The notes under the pieces: generated by a model
Databases searched by the model: none
What the model was told of the DNA's origin: nothing
Seen by the model: the letters and a program-made list of their open reading frames with translations, nothing else
Shown: one piece after another, positions 37,111 to 49,971 of the stretch
Layout of the letters: the number at the start of each line of letters is the position of its first letter
How positions within the stretch are numbered: the first letter of the stretch is position 1
Source of the DNA: Brasenia schreberi
Taxonomy: Eukaryota; Streptophyta; Magnoliopsida; Nymphaeales; Cabombaceae
DNA length: 64,000 nucleotides
Reading direction: 5' to 3'
Assembly (NCBI GenBank): GCA_036023115.1
Contig: JAYKKT010000088.1
Span: 5,541,001 to 5,605,000 of the forward strand
Position numbers and translations under genes: made by a program

Positions 37111-40100
37111 CATGATGGATTTATAACTAGATAAACTGATCACTCTCAAATTATCGAGTGATGGATCTAAGAAACTTTTAGCCCATAGAATTGTTAGGAT
37201 GGTGTGGGACCAAACTATGTATTGTAGGCCACGGATTTTATTGTGATTATAGTTCTTTTGTCGCCTTTGCAAATTTTGAATCGGGTTGCAACCCACTTTG
37301 GCATAATGTAGATCCACCCCTCAAAGTATCAGTTGTCAATGCTTACCATGGCTTTAGAGACAACTTTGACCAATAATGAGACTGAATACCCATGCTCTTA
37401 TCCATGGATTGAGCATAGCCTCAACCATCGGGGCTAAAAAGATCAAAGTACTTGGAGAATCGCAAGTCGTTTTTAGAGAGGAAATACCAATGCAAATATC
37501 CGAATTTGTTACCTTTGCATCAACGAGAGATTGAATTAATTCAAACATACGATGACCTTAGGTTATTTTATATTGTAAGAAATGATAATGATATCATCAA
37601 TGACTTAGCCCTATATGTTTCAGGCTTCAAACCAGTGTATACAGTTCAAGCTCCAGTAATTGTTATAGAAAAGTAAATTGAAGAAGTAAGATTTGTGGTC
37701 TTTGTCGAAGAAAAATAAGCTACTGACGTTCATTAATCTTCCTACAGTCGAACAAGCAAAGACTCTTCTTTGCCAGTCTTTGATGCATAGTTTATCGACT
37801 ACACCCAAGAAATATCTTCCTCGCATGCGGTTCAAATTTCATTTCAATTGCATGCATCTTGTATCCGGGTACCAGGAGTTTAAAGCCATGGTATTTAGAG
37901 CTAGCTGCTTTCACTTTTCAAAACACACACACGTGCACGCGCACACATGATGTGTGTCTGTGCGTATGCGTTTTAGACTCTTTTTCTTCCACCCAGTGAA
38001 TTCAGTCAGCGTCGCTCTTTTTTTTTCCCTGGTTACAGCTTGCTTTTATTATTTTATTAGTATAATTATAAATATGGCGTAAGAGCCTTAAAATTATGCC
38101 ATTATCCTGCAGATGTTTGCATGACAATTGGGCAGTGGAGTAATGGAAGAGAACAGAAGAAATTAAACAACCATCGTCTTTCTTGCCATAAATTTGGTGC
38201 TTGGTCAATTGTGCAAGACAGCCGCACCGAACCCAGTCTTTATGGCACTGGCCTCTTGTCAACATAGAGATGCACGGTTCCCACTATAAGGTTTGGCCAA
38301 ACGGGTATGGATCAGATTGAAGCTGATTCAACCCAGTGGATCCAGATGCAAACTTGTTTAATCGTATCAAACCGCACTGAGTCATAAAACTTGTTTCTGG
38401 CCTCAATTTTGGTTCAAAGGATAAAACAATATCAATCAACTGGGGTTCACTATGGGTCAGAGACACCGGTGGAAGGGCTCGAGCACGATTGCTTCGAGAT
38501 CTAAACGAGCTCAACATAAGCTGGCTCATAAAGCTATGTGAGCTAAAAATGGGAAATGCATGTTTATTTTTGGGTCAGATCGTATAAACTCGCCTAGGTA
38601 CGTATATAGAGTTTTATGCAGGCAACCATGTTAGCACAACTCATTGGGTGAGTATAATGTAATACATGAGCAAACCTTTTAATTTTACCTAAAATTTATA
38701 CGAAAAATAAACTTTTGACTTAATTTCTAGTTAGAATTTTTAATATTTTACGAAAATTATATGTGAAATTTACAATTTTAATTATGATGGGAAGCTCGTT
38801 TTCAGCTCATCTATCTCTTCTTGTGTTGTTTGGTTCGTTTGGATTGTTTACTAACTTGAATGCAACTACCTGACACGACAGTCGGATAGACACTCGACAC
38901 GGTTGTAAGGTTTGTGTTCCTACCTTCTTCAGGCTCGACTTTACTCGTTTGCTTGGTACTTCTTTTAGCATTACACCAGAAAAAAATATAGCCGAGGAAA
39001 TAATAAAAGAACCCGTGTCCTCGTTTCTTGGTTCACTCAATTCTTTGGACACGAACCAGTCACAGGTACTATGTTATTTTACATGCATATTCATAAATAT
39101 CCTTCGTCTCTTTCTTCACCACCACTACTTTGACGAAATTATCTTCGCAATAAAGCACTATCATGATCAAGTTCCAATTATTGGACCAATTTCTTATTTA
39201 ACTCCAAAAAAGGCATTAGTATAAGTACACCTTATATACTATTAGGGAGCATCACACACACGGTATATGTAGGAGATAGTAAGAGTTTCGGTATCTACGT
39301 GGTATAGTTGAAGGTCATGCTTGTGTGCTAAAAAGAGTTTATTTGGTATACATACAATCATGTCCTGGCAGAGAAGTGGATCAGGTCTCAGATGTCGGTG
39401 TTCCCCATTCAAAGTGAGGTGGGAAACAATGGCAGAAAGGAAACAACCACCACCGCCACCACTACTTCCAGCAGAATAACTATGTGACTCACTTACAAGA
39501 ATGCCCTTAAGTATGAATCTTCTGCCTGCTCAAGCAAGAGAGTTTTCGCATTCGATGGAAATTCTACAGGTTGATATCGCCATTTCATGGATACACGGAC
39601 TCGTTCTACAGTACGCGGCAATATCAACCAGCACCAACACCAAGACCACCATCAAGAAAATACAACATTTGTGGCAAATAGATGTGCTAGTGCAAGAAGT
39701 GGGCCTTGGTTTGGTCAAAATGGGATTATTTATCCTAGATTCGAGTCGATCATATCGCTTGATCCGAATCAAAACACAGGTCATTGATGTGTTCATTTTT
39801 TCGGTAGCATGTTTGTGATGATATCTCAAGGTGGTTACCTGAAGTAGAGCAAAAGTAATGAACTAGAATACATATAGGGATTCAGTTTGGTCTTTTTGGA
39901 TCCATTAAGATATGGGTGTTGCACAAGGTTTTCTTCACACAACACACAGGCACATAAAATCTGCGAATGGACTGAATACAATCTAGACAAAAATGCAACT
40001 ATGAGCTTTGATACGCATCCAATCAGCAACTTGTAATTGGGTCCATTCTAAAGATCCAAATACTAGATAGCTTATCAGATCCAACATCGTAATCCGAACT

Positions 40101-41508
40101 GATATGACTCTAGCAAGTCACAAATTGGATATCAAGCTATGCAAAAGAACTTCATCTCCCTCTGACTTCAAGCTTTATCAACCAAAATTTAAGTCAGAAC
40201 ATATACCAGGGTCGATTTGGGCCCATTTCAAAGCCTATAACTGGGAGGCCCTATTTTGTGATCCAATTGGCCCACGAGGGACTGAGTCCAATTCACCCAG
40301 ACGCATAATGTCTGATCCACAACATAAGTTTCTCATACACGACCCATATACACAGCCCCTTTCTCAGACATCATGGGGTCTTATACAATGGGGAATGCGT
40401 ATGGGTTTGGGTCTCTCTCATACACGACCCATATATATGCAGCACATTTCCGGCAATGGTCGAAGATGGATGAAGGGGATGGAAAGAAGCCAATACACGT
40501 GATGGGGCAGTTAGGTAGGTTCATACAGCATTCATGAGTGTTGCTCGTGTCACCATGTGTCATTTTCAAGAACTCAGTCTCTCTTTGTGAGAAACTGACT
40601 TCTTTTTTGTTACAAGAGGAGGCCGAAACCCAACACGCTAAGATACACATGCACCCTCTGGGAGTCGAACTCCCCATCAGCAGAAACGACGCCAGAGGAC
40701 TCTGTGTGTGGCTAACGCTCTCAGTAACTGAAATATACTTTTTGTACTCTAAAAAGTATAGTATTTTTTTAATTTAAGATCAAGTGGTAAATGGCTTTTC
40801 ACTCCCATTGGGTTGCATGCCTGTTCTCGTAGCTTTATTTGGTGGATCACGTAATGCACCGTGGCTGCGGAATCAAGGTGCACGAAAGGTCACTCAAAAT
40901 TATTCAAAATAGAGAGAGAGAGAGAGAGAGAGAGCTCACCTGACTAAGGGGTTGACTCAAAAGTTCAATGTCATCAGTTTGATACTCAGGGCATGCATAT
41001 GGCTTCTGCCTCCCCATTGTGAAAGAAAACACAAAAAGAAAAGTTGGGAGTATGAACCTGTGTTGTGTATGTTTGTTTGTACAAAGTTCTTGTGATAAGT
41101 ATCCAAAATTCAAAAATGTGCCGTCTTTCAGGAAGCCTTAAAGAAGCTTATTTTTGAAGTTTTATTAGTGAAAACTTAAAAAGAGTAAAAGTTAAAAGAT
41201 TATTACAAAAGAAATAGGAAATAGAAGGGTATTTTCTAAATAAATCCCTCCATTTTTGGCAATTTCTATTTAAACCCTCCCCTTATTGGTAAAAGGCCAC
41301 CCTTTTCCTTAAGCTGGGCAATTGTGGTGAAGAAGTAGCCAAATAGCTCTTTAGTGGTTTAGTAAATTATGATTTATTTCTGAACACCAATTTTTTAGTA
41401 TCATTTGATTTTCTGTCAGTTGTCAGCCTTACAAGGCTGTGGCTGGATGGCAACCTGATAAGGATGACCTTTTTCTGTAGCCATACCATCGCCACTAGCT
41501 CCAGGGGA
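37111..41508. other. Long intergenic stretch, no gene recognised
   Basis: Several open stretches of 60-130 codons occur (for example 37693-37950, 39501-39818 and 40104-40502, all +), but none shows a known motif or splice-supported extension. An (AG)12 run lies at 40911-40934. A small inverted repeat GGGAGTCGAACTCCC at 40659-40673 resembles a tRNA T-arm, but no tRNA fold was found. Confidence 0.4.
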
Positions 41509-41513
41509 CATGC

Positions 41514-41912
41514 TGCTAAATGTAATAGGTTGGCCAGTGCACTCTCTATGTATGGCGCAGGTCACTAAGGCCCGTACTACCATTGATGTTGGAGGCTAGT
41601 GCTCAACCTTTGCTGCCATTTTCTTCTCTCTTTGCTGTGTACAATCTTCTATAAATACTCCGTTTTCATATCAATAAAGTAAGATTCTAGTGCAGTCTTT
41701 GATTTGTGATTTGACTCTCTCTTGACTCTTGTTGAATTCTTGACTTGAGACATTCATATTTGGATGTTTTGATATCTTGGCGATTCTACCAACACTTTGA
41801 TCTTGACTTGAGACATTCATATTTGGATGTTTTGATATCTTGGCGATTCTACCAACACTTTGATGATTTGCAACTTTGTTGATTAACATTCGATTAATAA
41901 CAAATATTTACA
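41514..41912 (+). repeat. 5' LTR of copia element 2 (399 bp)
   Basis: Starts TGCTAAATGTAATAGG, ends ATTTACA. Promoter TATAAATA at 41650-41657, followed by ATCAATAAAGT, a likely poly(A) signal. It carries a 63-bp internal tandem duplication that the 3' LTR lacks. Confidence 0.9.
41739..41864 (+). repeat. 63-bp perfect tandem duplication inside the 5' LTR
   Basis: Units 41739-41801 and 41802-41864 appear identical (CTTGACTTGAGACATTCATA onward). The 3' LTR has one diverged copy near 45000-45066, so the duplication arose after insertion. Confidence 0.95.
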
Positions 41913-41913
41913 T

Positions 41914-41925
41914 TGTATCATAACC
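41914..41925 (+). other. Degenerate primer-binding site of copia element 2
   Basis: TGTATCATAACC follows the LTR and differs at a few positions from the standard TGGTATCAGAGCC tRNA-Met site. Confidence 0.6.
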
Positions 41926-42059
41926 TCATTTTGAAGAATTCGAGTACATCAGGAAACGTGCTAAGATTGCAAAGCATAAAACTTTAAATTTAAAAAGTTG
42001 GGAATTTTGAAAAAAACAATTTTAAAATTTAAAATATAAGCTTTATACCTAAACTTAAT

Positions 42060-44746
42060 ATAAATTTACTTTCGGTTACTCAAATTTGTGATAATGATTG
42101 TATAGTCACTTTCTCATCCAAACATTGTGTGGTGCAGGATCACCTATCGAAGAAGGTGATTGGTAAAGGCAATAGACATTTGGATATGCATAAACTATGT
42201 AATTTTTCTTTGTTAAAAAAAATTGAAGAAAAAAATTTGAATGTAAAGAATGCATTATTCAAAAAATGCATAATCTTCCTTTTTGAGAAAGAAATTATGT
42301 AGCAAGCAAAACTTTTGAATTAATACATTCTGATGTTTGGAGTTCTGCCCATGTTGTTTCCAAAGAAGAAGTTCAATGTTATGTAATATTTGTAGATGAC
42401 TTTACTCGCTTTACTTTGATATATCTTTTAAAACATAAATCTCCAAGAGAGGAGTTCAATATTATGTAATATTTGTATATGACTTTACTTGTTTTACTTA
42501 GATATATCTTTTAAAACATGAATCAGAATTATTTGAAAATTTTGTAACGTCAAAAATCAATTTGATTCCACTATTAAGATTTTTAGATCTAATTCTCGAG
42601 AAGAATATTTGTGAAATGATTTTCAAAAATTTATTGAAACTAATAGAATTTTACACCAAAAATTATACACTAAAACTCCTCAACAAAATGGTTTGGCTGA
42701 GAGAAAACATGAGTACATTATAGAAACATGTAGAACTATGTTAATTACTAGTAATGTTCTTAAGTTTTTATAGGCATATACTACTCTTATTGTGGTATAC
42801 CTTATCAATAAAATGTCTTCAACTAAACATGAAAATATTTCTTCTTTTGAAAAATTATATAATTTTTCTCCTTATTATGAAAGACTTAAAGTTTTTGGAT
42901 GTAAATGTTTTATTTATACATACAAAAATGATAAATTGTCTCCTAAGGTCATTGAATTTGTATTTCTTGGTTATGAAATTGACGCCTAGATTTTTCGAAA
43001 ATAATGAAACATCTTTTTCACAAGATTTCTTTAATTTAGAGGAAGACGATGATATTCTTTGTGAGTCTATTGATGACCAAGATGGAACTTCTGACACACA
43101 AACCATCATAGAATTGTTTTCATTCCATTATACTAAAAGACATAGAGAATCTCACAACAAATGTTTAGAACCTAGAATTTCAAAACCTCATCAATGTTTT
43201 GTCTCACATGAATCTTTTGAACCTCAACAAAAAAATTTAATTGCAACTCTTCATCAAGTAAAAGAACTTAAATTCTACCACTAAGCTAAGAGCATTTTAG
43301 AATGAAAAGTTGCTATGAGTGATGAACTTAAAGTCTTATACAAAACTCAAACATTGACAATCGTACCTAAGCTTAAGGATATGAAGATTATTAGATGTCG
43401 ATGAGTTTATAAAATTAAAACTCATAACAATGGTAATATTCAAATATATAAGACCACACTGATAGCTAAGGGTTATGCTCAAGAGTATGGAATCGACTAT
43501 GATAAAACTTTTGCTCATGTTCCTATAATGACTACTATTAGAATCCTAATAACTCTTAGTTGATGTTAAAAATACCTTTTTGAATGAATATTTAACTGAA
43601 TATGTTTATATGACTCCTCCTCTCAAACTTTTCGTTTCCCAAGATCATGTTCTTAAACTACAAAGGCGTTGTATGGCTTGAAACAAGCTCCCAAAGCTTG
43701 GTTTGATCGATTTGAAAATTTCATACATCTGCATAACTTTATATCTTGTTATAGTAACATTGTTTTGTTTATACGAAAAACATATGCAGGTATTGCTATT
43801 TTCCTCTTGTATGTGGACGATATAATCATCACTGAGAGTGATGAAATAGGGATTGCAGAGGTTAAATATAACCTTCACCATGAATTTGATATGAAAGATT
43901 TAGGCCTTCTTAACTATTTTTTGGGTATTGAAATTATTAGAAACAATTGTTGATACTTTGTCTCAAACTAAATTTGCAAATAATATAATTGAAAGATCTG
44001 GTATCACAAACAACAAGACAGTGGATACTCCTGAAGTTCTTGGTAATACATTAAGATCCACTGATAGAGAAAAATTAAATGATCATACTCCCTACAGGCA
44101 ACTCATAGGTGCCCTTACATATCTTACTATTACCCGTCCTGACATTTCTCATGCAGTACATACATCTAGTCAATTTCAGCAAGTACACACCTCTGTTCAT
44201 ATGAGTATTGTTATGCGAATTATTCGATATGTGAAAAATTCTATAAACAAGAGGGTACTCTTAACTTCTTCATCTTTTGATTTATCCCTATATAGTGATG
44301 TTCATTGGGGTGAATATGTCAACAACAGACATTTTATGACTTATTTTTGTGTTTTTCTAGGTGAATCACTTATCTTCTAGAAGTGCAAGAAGCAACAGAA
44401 TGTGTCGCTCTCTTTTATAAAAGCAAAATATCGAGCCATAACTACTGCTGCAACAGAGATTTCTTGGATTATAGCTGTTCTGCGTGATATGGGCATCACT
44501 CCTCAAGAACCTGTCACTATATACTGTGACAATAAAAGCGTCATGTACATCGCTTCCAACAACACATTTCATAAACGAACGAAGCATATTGAGATGCATT
44601 GTTATGTTGTTCATGAAGAATGCTTACAAAAGAAGATTAATTTATGTTATGTCACATCAGAGATGCAACTAGCTGACTTCACCAAATCTTTATCCGCTAC
44701 TCGCTTTGAGTTCTTGTTGGACAAACTTTCGGTATATACATCGTAA
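42060..44746 (+). pseudogene. Copia pol pseudogene (integrase, RT, RNase H)
   Basis: Integrase remnants run from about 42330 (HSDVWSSAH, FVDDFTRFTL) through LINKMSSTKHENISSFEKL and LKVFGCKCFIY (42810-42920). RT blocks: AKGYAQEYGIDYDKTFAHV near 43470, a YGLKQAPKAWFDRF block at 43672-43714, and LLYVDDIIIT at 43807-43836 with the catalytic DD, then EFDMKDLGLLNYFLGIEI. RNase H at 43990-44746 shows YRQLIGALTYLTITRPDI, KAKYRAITTAATEISWI, YCDNKSVMYIA and RTKHIEMHCY. Stops and frameshifts separate the blocks. Enzymatic motifs are kept where frames are open, so decay is moderate. Confidence 0.9.
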
Positions 44747-44759
44747 ATTTGAGCGAGGG

Positions 44760-45119
44760 CGTTAAATGTAATAGGTGGCACGGGCTATTAGGGCCCGTAC
44801 AGTCTCTGTGTATGGCACGGGCCACTAGGGCCTGCGCTGCCATAGCCGTTGGAGGCCAACGACTAGTGCCTGGTCAGCCTTTGTTGCCTTTTCTTCTCTC
44901 TTTGTTGTGTACAATCCTCTATAAATATTTTATCTTTATATCAATAAAGTTGTCTAGTGCAACCTTTGATTTGTGATTTGACTTTTTCTCTTAATTCTTG
45001 TAGCATTCTTCACTTGAGACATCCATATTTGGATGTTTTGATATCTTGACGATTTAACCAACACTTTAACGATTTGCGACTTTGTCGATTCAACGTTTGA
45101 TTATCAACAAATATTTACA
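44760..45119 (+). repeat. 3' LTR of copia element 2 (360 bp)
   Basis: Starts CGTTAAATGTAATAGG (TG mutated to CG) right after a GAGCGAGGG purine tract, ends ATTTACA. TATAAATA at 44930-44937, ATCAATAAAGT after it. Clearly diverged from the 5' LTR by substitutions and indels. Confidence 0.9.
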
Positions 45120-45218
45120 CAGGCTAGCAACATGTTTTTTATCGCTAATCTACACGAGACTTCTCCGTGGTTGATCCATCACCAAGTCCTCACATGCCCC
45201 TTGCTATTCTGTCATAAC

Positions 45219-47471
45219 AACAACAACTACTAAGTCTTTTTTCATACTAGATTGGTCGATCGATTTTTTGTTTTCACCAATCATATGTCATACTAGTAGT
45301 TAACTCAATATAAAATAGATCATTCTTTATGTTTCTTTTTAACACTTTGCTTGTTGGTCTTTTCCTCTTTTAACATTTTCACAATCTAGTTTTTCATATC
45401 TTCTTACGAGGGCGTTCTTTAGTTGTCCCTCATTTTATTTCTATTAGTGCTACTCCCAATTTGTTTCTAGTAACCTCATTCTGTATACAGTCTTTCCTTA
45501 TGTAATCAATCATTCATCTCAACATCTTCATTTTTGCTACGAACATCTTTTGTACATGTTGATGATTAAGTGCCCAACACTCATACCCATAAAACATAAC
45601 AAGTCTAATTGATGCTCTATAATATTTACCTTTCAACTTTAATATTATCTTTCATTGAATAGTCTTGTGAGCCACATGAACCCCATCTCTCCTACGATTT
45701 TTAATACTTTTATAAGAATATTGTTTGACCCTACAAATTTACTAACCTTTATATATGTAAAAGCCTCTTTCACTTCTTTCTAAATTATGGTTTTTCTAAT
45801 TTAGCTAATTCTCCTAAGCTAATAGTAACATCTATATTTTTGTTAATAAGCTTATATAAATAATTTTTTCATCTATTTTTTATATTATCATTCGCCACTA
45901 AAATCTTCTCATTCTCATCTTTGATGCATCTAAGAAAAATAAGATTTGTAGTTGTATTATCTCTAGCCTTAGTTATCCTAAAAATATCTCATTCACCTCC
46001 TTTCGAGTTAAGCTTTTCATAAAAATCCTTTCAAATTTTAGTTTTTGTTTCACTAACAACATTTTTTTCTTTTTTTTTTTTGCTTTGTTATAAGTCTCTC
46101 AAGTTTCACTAGTCTTCTTAGTAAAATTCAATTTGTAAGATGCCTTCTTCGCCGTGATTTTTTTATCGTGCACCACTTCACTCCACTACCAAGCTTCTTT
46201 TCATGTTGGTACATCTCCCTTATATTTGCCTAATACATATTTTGCTACTTCCATAATATGTATAGACATATTGTTCTACATATCAAAAGGTATGCCTACA
46301 TAATTCTAAACATATCTTTGAAAAACTTTTTGCTTAAATATATCTTCTTTCTCACATTTGACGTTCAAACATCTAACATGAATAACTCTATGTACTCTAT
46401 TCTTTTTTGTCCACTTTTTTCTCTGCAAAACCATTACTAAAAGTCGATGTTAAGTAGTTAAGTTCTTTCTTGAAATTACCTTACAATCTTTATAAGGTTA
46501 TCTATATTTTTTCCTACAAACAAAATAATCAATTTGTGTTTGTGACAAGTCATTCTTGTAACTAATTAAATGTTCGTCTCTTTTTTTTTAAATCGTATTG
46601 ACTATAAAGAGACCTAAAATCATAACAAAATTTAAAATCTCTATACCCTCATTTATATCCTCAAAACCATAGTTTTCATGAATACTTGATATCCTAATGC
46701 CTCTACACCAACATATCCATTTAAGTCTCCTCCTAAACAAATCATCTCCCTTTATGAAATTCTTTGAATTACCTTATCTAACTTCTCACAAAAAACATTC
46801 TTTATACTATCTTTTAATCTTACTTGAGATAAATAAACACAAACTATATTCAAAGCCTCTACTCCTAACACTAATTTCACCATCGTAAGTCAATCACTAT
46901 ATTGTTATCTACTACTCTATCCTTTAAATCTTTATTTATAATAATATCAACTCCATTTCGAGCATTTTCTTTTCTCCAACCCTCTTTGTATCTTATAAAT
47001 ATAGAATATAAATCTTTCTCCAAATCATAGTATCTACCACCTCAATTAACTTGTCGATCAATATTATGATATTTGAAATACCAATACGAATCTTATTATT
47101 TAAGACTAGCTTCCTTACCCCTCATATTCGTCGATGGTGAAAATATGAAAACCTTCGCTCTAACTTCTTAACTACATTCAAACAATAGCAAGACTAACTT
47201 CTTTATGCACACCCTTGCATAATATGAGAACCCTCTCTTCAATTGATTGACTACATCCAGACAAATAGTCATTTCTTACTTTTTATTGCATTTGAACTCT
47301 GCAATGCATTGATAAAATAAAATACTCCAACACAATGATTATAATAAGTAGAATACATAATAGATAAGTCCGAAATTTTTTTATGTTAGTATATCAAAAA
47401 CCTAAGGCAACCCTCCTTTATCCAGGCTTATGACCGGCCATGCAAGGGTGATCCTTTACATGGACGGAGTT
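45219..47471 (-). pseudogene. RTE copy, nearly full span but internally deleted
   Basis: Flanked by a 14-bp TSD with one mismatch (45205-45218 and 47472-47485). It runs from the reverse-complemented tail (ACAACAACTACTAAG, CATACTAGATTGGTCG) to the RTE 5' terminus (CCGGCCATGCAAGGGTGATC near 47437). Coding sequence is riddled with stops. About 1 kb shorter than the element at 30237. Confidence 0.88.
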
Positions 47472-47485
47472 TATTTTGTCATAAC

Positions 47486-48243
47486 AATAAAAGAAATAGT
47501 CCCTCACTAATTTAAGGACAGTTTGGCACTAATTTCTTGATAAATTCCCTCGCCCTATCACTCTTTTATCGCTCCTTTATTTGCCTTCTTTCACCGGCCT
47601 GTCTATTCGTGTTTAAAACTTGGAAGTCACAATACGAGCAGTACAAAGCAAAAGATGTTGATTTATATATATGTAAAATACTCAACATACCTACAATGTA
47701 AAATCATACATGTGCCTGATTAACGGGGTGGAGCTCACGATTGTGCGTACCATGCTCATTTAGCATAAGCCAGTGTGTGTAAAAGCTCAACATTGAGATG
47801 TAGAGCACAGCACAGGAATTACATCTAAACCTCTAAACCTGTGCCTGAACAAATCATATTGAAACTTGAAGCTAACACGTGTCAGAATTGACTATTCATT
47901 TATAAGGGACATCAGATTAAACTCTTAATTTGCATAATAGAGAGGAAACAACACTGCCAAGAGAGCAGTGAGATTCATTTTGCTACAGAAGCTCAGCTGA
48001 AGATGCACTATATAATAGAGAGAAAACAACACAATCCAGAGTACTGAGAGAAAACAACAGTGCTCTGTTTCACGTTTATATATATTGTCAATATGTTCAA
48101 CAATGTTAATCGCTTCCATTGAAGCACTCGAAAACCCTCTCCATGTGAATCCAACAGCATAAAGCCTAGATTTTCTTTTCTCGCCATTGGGAAATGGTGT
48201 CTTTGAAATCCATCATATCCAATTCAACAACATTAAGGAAATA
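47486..48243. other. Intergenic, no gene recognised
   Basis: Holds a short internal repeat (AATAGAGAG.AAACAACAC at about 47936 and 48014). No coding signature. Confidence 0.4.
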
Positions 48244-48256
48244 TTGCCCAATGCGT

Positions 48257-48390
48257 TGGAAAGAAACAATAAAGAATGATCTAGCTTATTGGGAGTTAAC
48301 TGCTAACATGGCACACGATAGGGATATGTGGAAACAAAGAATCCATGTAGCCGACCCCGTCTAGTATGGGAAAAGGCTTAGTTGTTGTTG
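48257..48390 (+). mobile_element. 134-bp 5'-truncated RTE insertion
   Basis: Only the last ~110 bp of RTE plus a short GTT tail, in a perfect 13-bp TSD, TTGCCCAATGCGT (48244-48256 and 48391-48403). It is very close to the full RTE, so it is a recent insertion. Confidence 0.95.
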
Positions 48391-48403
48391 TTGCCCAATG
48401 CGT

Positions 48404-49354
48404 GAATTGAGCACTAAACAACAGGAAGTGTCCATGCCTACAATCAAAATTCATCAAGTTACAGTCTCACTAGCATCAAGATCTACAATTACCATTACAT
48501 CTTCTGTTTCTTTATTTTGAAACAAAGTGTAGAGTACATTGCTTGCTTAACTGTCTCAATACTGAACTATGTAGAGAGGAATTTGAATAAGATACGTGGT
48601 AGGATGATTTGCTTCACTGCAGGAATTGATGCACAATCAATCACATAACCACAGGTTGATCATCTTTAACAAAGGAAAACCTAGAGCAAGAACCCATTCG
48701 GTAAAGAAATCTTGCTAATCACCACACGACCCATAAAATATTAGCAAAGAACAATACAGAGGTAACAAGCTTACGAGACATGCAGTTTTCCAAAACAATG
48801 AATAGAACCTACAATTCCATTAAGCAATGGAGACAAATATATATTAGTCAAGTTCACTTGAATACATTATATATGAAGCAAGAAATGTCAATGTGCAATA
48901 AGATACAATAAATTCCTTAAACTATTCTAATACAAATGCTCATTTGTCATCCGTATGTGTCTTGTAATATACAACTCGGAGAGAAACTCCGAAACTCCGC
49001 ATTGCACTTGCACTTCCAATAATCAGCAGCATCAATTAGAATACACAATAAATTGTACTATATATACAAATTCAGTACTAAATATAACTATAATTACAAA
49101 ATGAAAGGTTTTTACCATCAGTATCGCGCATGTCCAATAAGCGAATTCATGTTCACTGAAGCTTCTCGAGCTGCCAATGTCTTTCTAACAATCAAGCATG
49201 GCTACTATATTCTTGTGAGCAACTTCCGACTTTTTATTCACTCGAGCAATGGCCCATAATCTACGAGACCATCCCACACCACACTTCATCTCTCTAGGCC
49301 ATATCTCCTTGCATTTCGTACTGTGCCAGAATATGATCATGAGATATTCTTTAC
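48404..49354. other. Intergenic, possible downstream exons of the - strand candidate at 49.4-49.9 kb
   Basis: The - strand between 49130 and 49200 reads KTLAAREASVNMNSLIGHARY, which looks protein-like, but splice sites could not be fixed. Otherwise nothing recognised. Confidence 0.25.
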
Positions 49355-49887
49355 CACACAAATTCTTGCAAATCTTTGTATTGCAGTCTGTCTTGAATAT
49401 GAAGTTTTCCTGCAATAAGAAATACTAAACATATGATACTCAATTATAATAATCAGTTAAATGAAAACATTCAACTTTGAGAAAAAAAAATCGAAGTCAA
49501 TCACAGTCATTGGAGAACACAATAATAAATATACAGAACATGCAATGATCCTAATAATGAGCACCTCTATTTTAAATCATCGCTGCTCCTTACTCTATTT
49601 GATAAGATAAAGAGTTTATAACAGCCATCACATGAGACAAAACAAGATACATTTTTTTACAAACACACTTTCCAAATTAATAATCACCCTTGCTAGGCCA
49701 ACTTTCTGAAATCATGAACCGCAAACTTAAGAAAAAATATGACTAATAATAAGTGAAATAGTAGTCCATGAATGCATATTCTACCAATTGCCTCATCAAA
49801 AAATTGTCCAGTTTTCATATCCTTATAGTAATCTATGAATGCATCATATGATGTGTTTGGCGAGTCATCCTTTCGCACATGTGGGAC
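49355..49887 (-). CDS. Two exon-like segments of an unidentified protein
   Basis: On the - strand a segment at 49785-49887 reads VPHVRKDDSPNTSYDAFIDY and continues YKDMKTGQFFDEAIG. It has AG before it and GTAGAAT after it. A second at 49355-49409 (TTATTGCAG before, GTAAAG after) continues in phase as GKLHIQDRLQYKDLQEFVW. The phases agree (103 nt ending in one base, then two bases completing Gly). Charged, soluble composition. No family recognised, and no start or end exon could be set, so this may be a gene fragment or an exon captured by a transposon. Confidence 0.35.
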
Positions 49888-49912
49888 CTACAGTAAAATG
49901 TGTGGTAAGATA

Positions 49913-49954
49913 CAACAACAACAACAACTAAGCCTTTTCCCATACTAGGTGGGG
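49913..49954 (-). mobile_element. 42-bp RTE tail insertion with 17-bp TSD
   Basis: Only the CAACAA tail and about 25 bp of RTE 3' end (AAGCCTTTTCCCATACTAGG) are present, between 49896-49912 and 49955-49971, which match at 16 of 17 positions. Confidence 0.9.
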
Positions 49955-49971
49955 AAATGTGTGGTAACATA

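Larger units (their letters stand above)
41514..45119 (+). mobile_element. Ty1/copia retrotransposon with both LTRs, gag deleted
   Basis: 5' LTR 41514-41912 and 3' LTR 44760-45119 enclose 2.85 kb. Flanks are CATGC (41509-41513) and CAGGC (45120-45124), a 5-bp TSD with one mismatch. A degenerate tRNA-Met primer site follows the 5' LTR. The interior holds GAG-pre-integrase, integrase, RT and RNase H pieces in copia order. Gag and protease are missing, so the element is internally deleted as well as mutated. Confidence 0.9.

Noticed and set aside
39501..40502. Open frames of 105 and 132 codons
   Set aside because: No recognisable domain, no splice-supported extension, and an equally long frame runs on the opposite strand.
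40640..40700. tRNA-like T-arm (GGGAGTCGAACTCCC)
   Set aside because: The pairing leaves a five-base loop instead of the seven of a T-arm, and no matching acceptor, D or anticodon arms were found.
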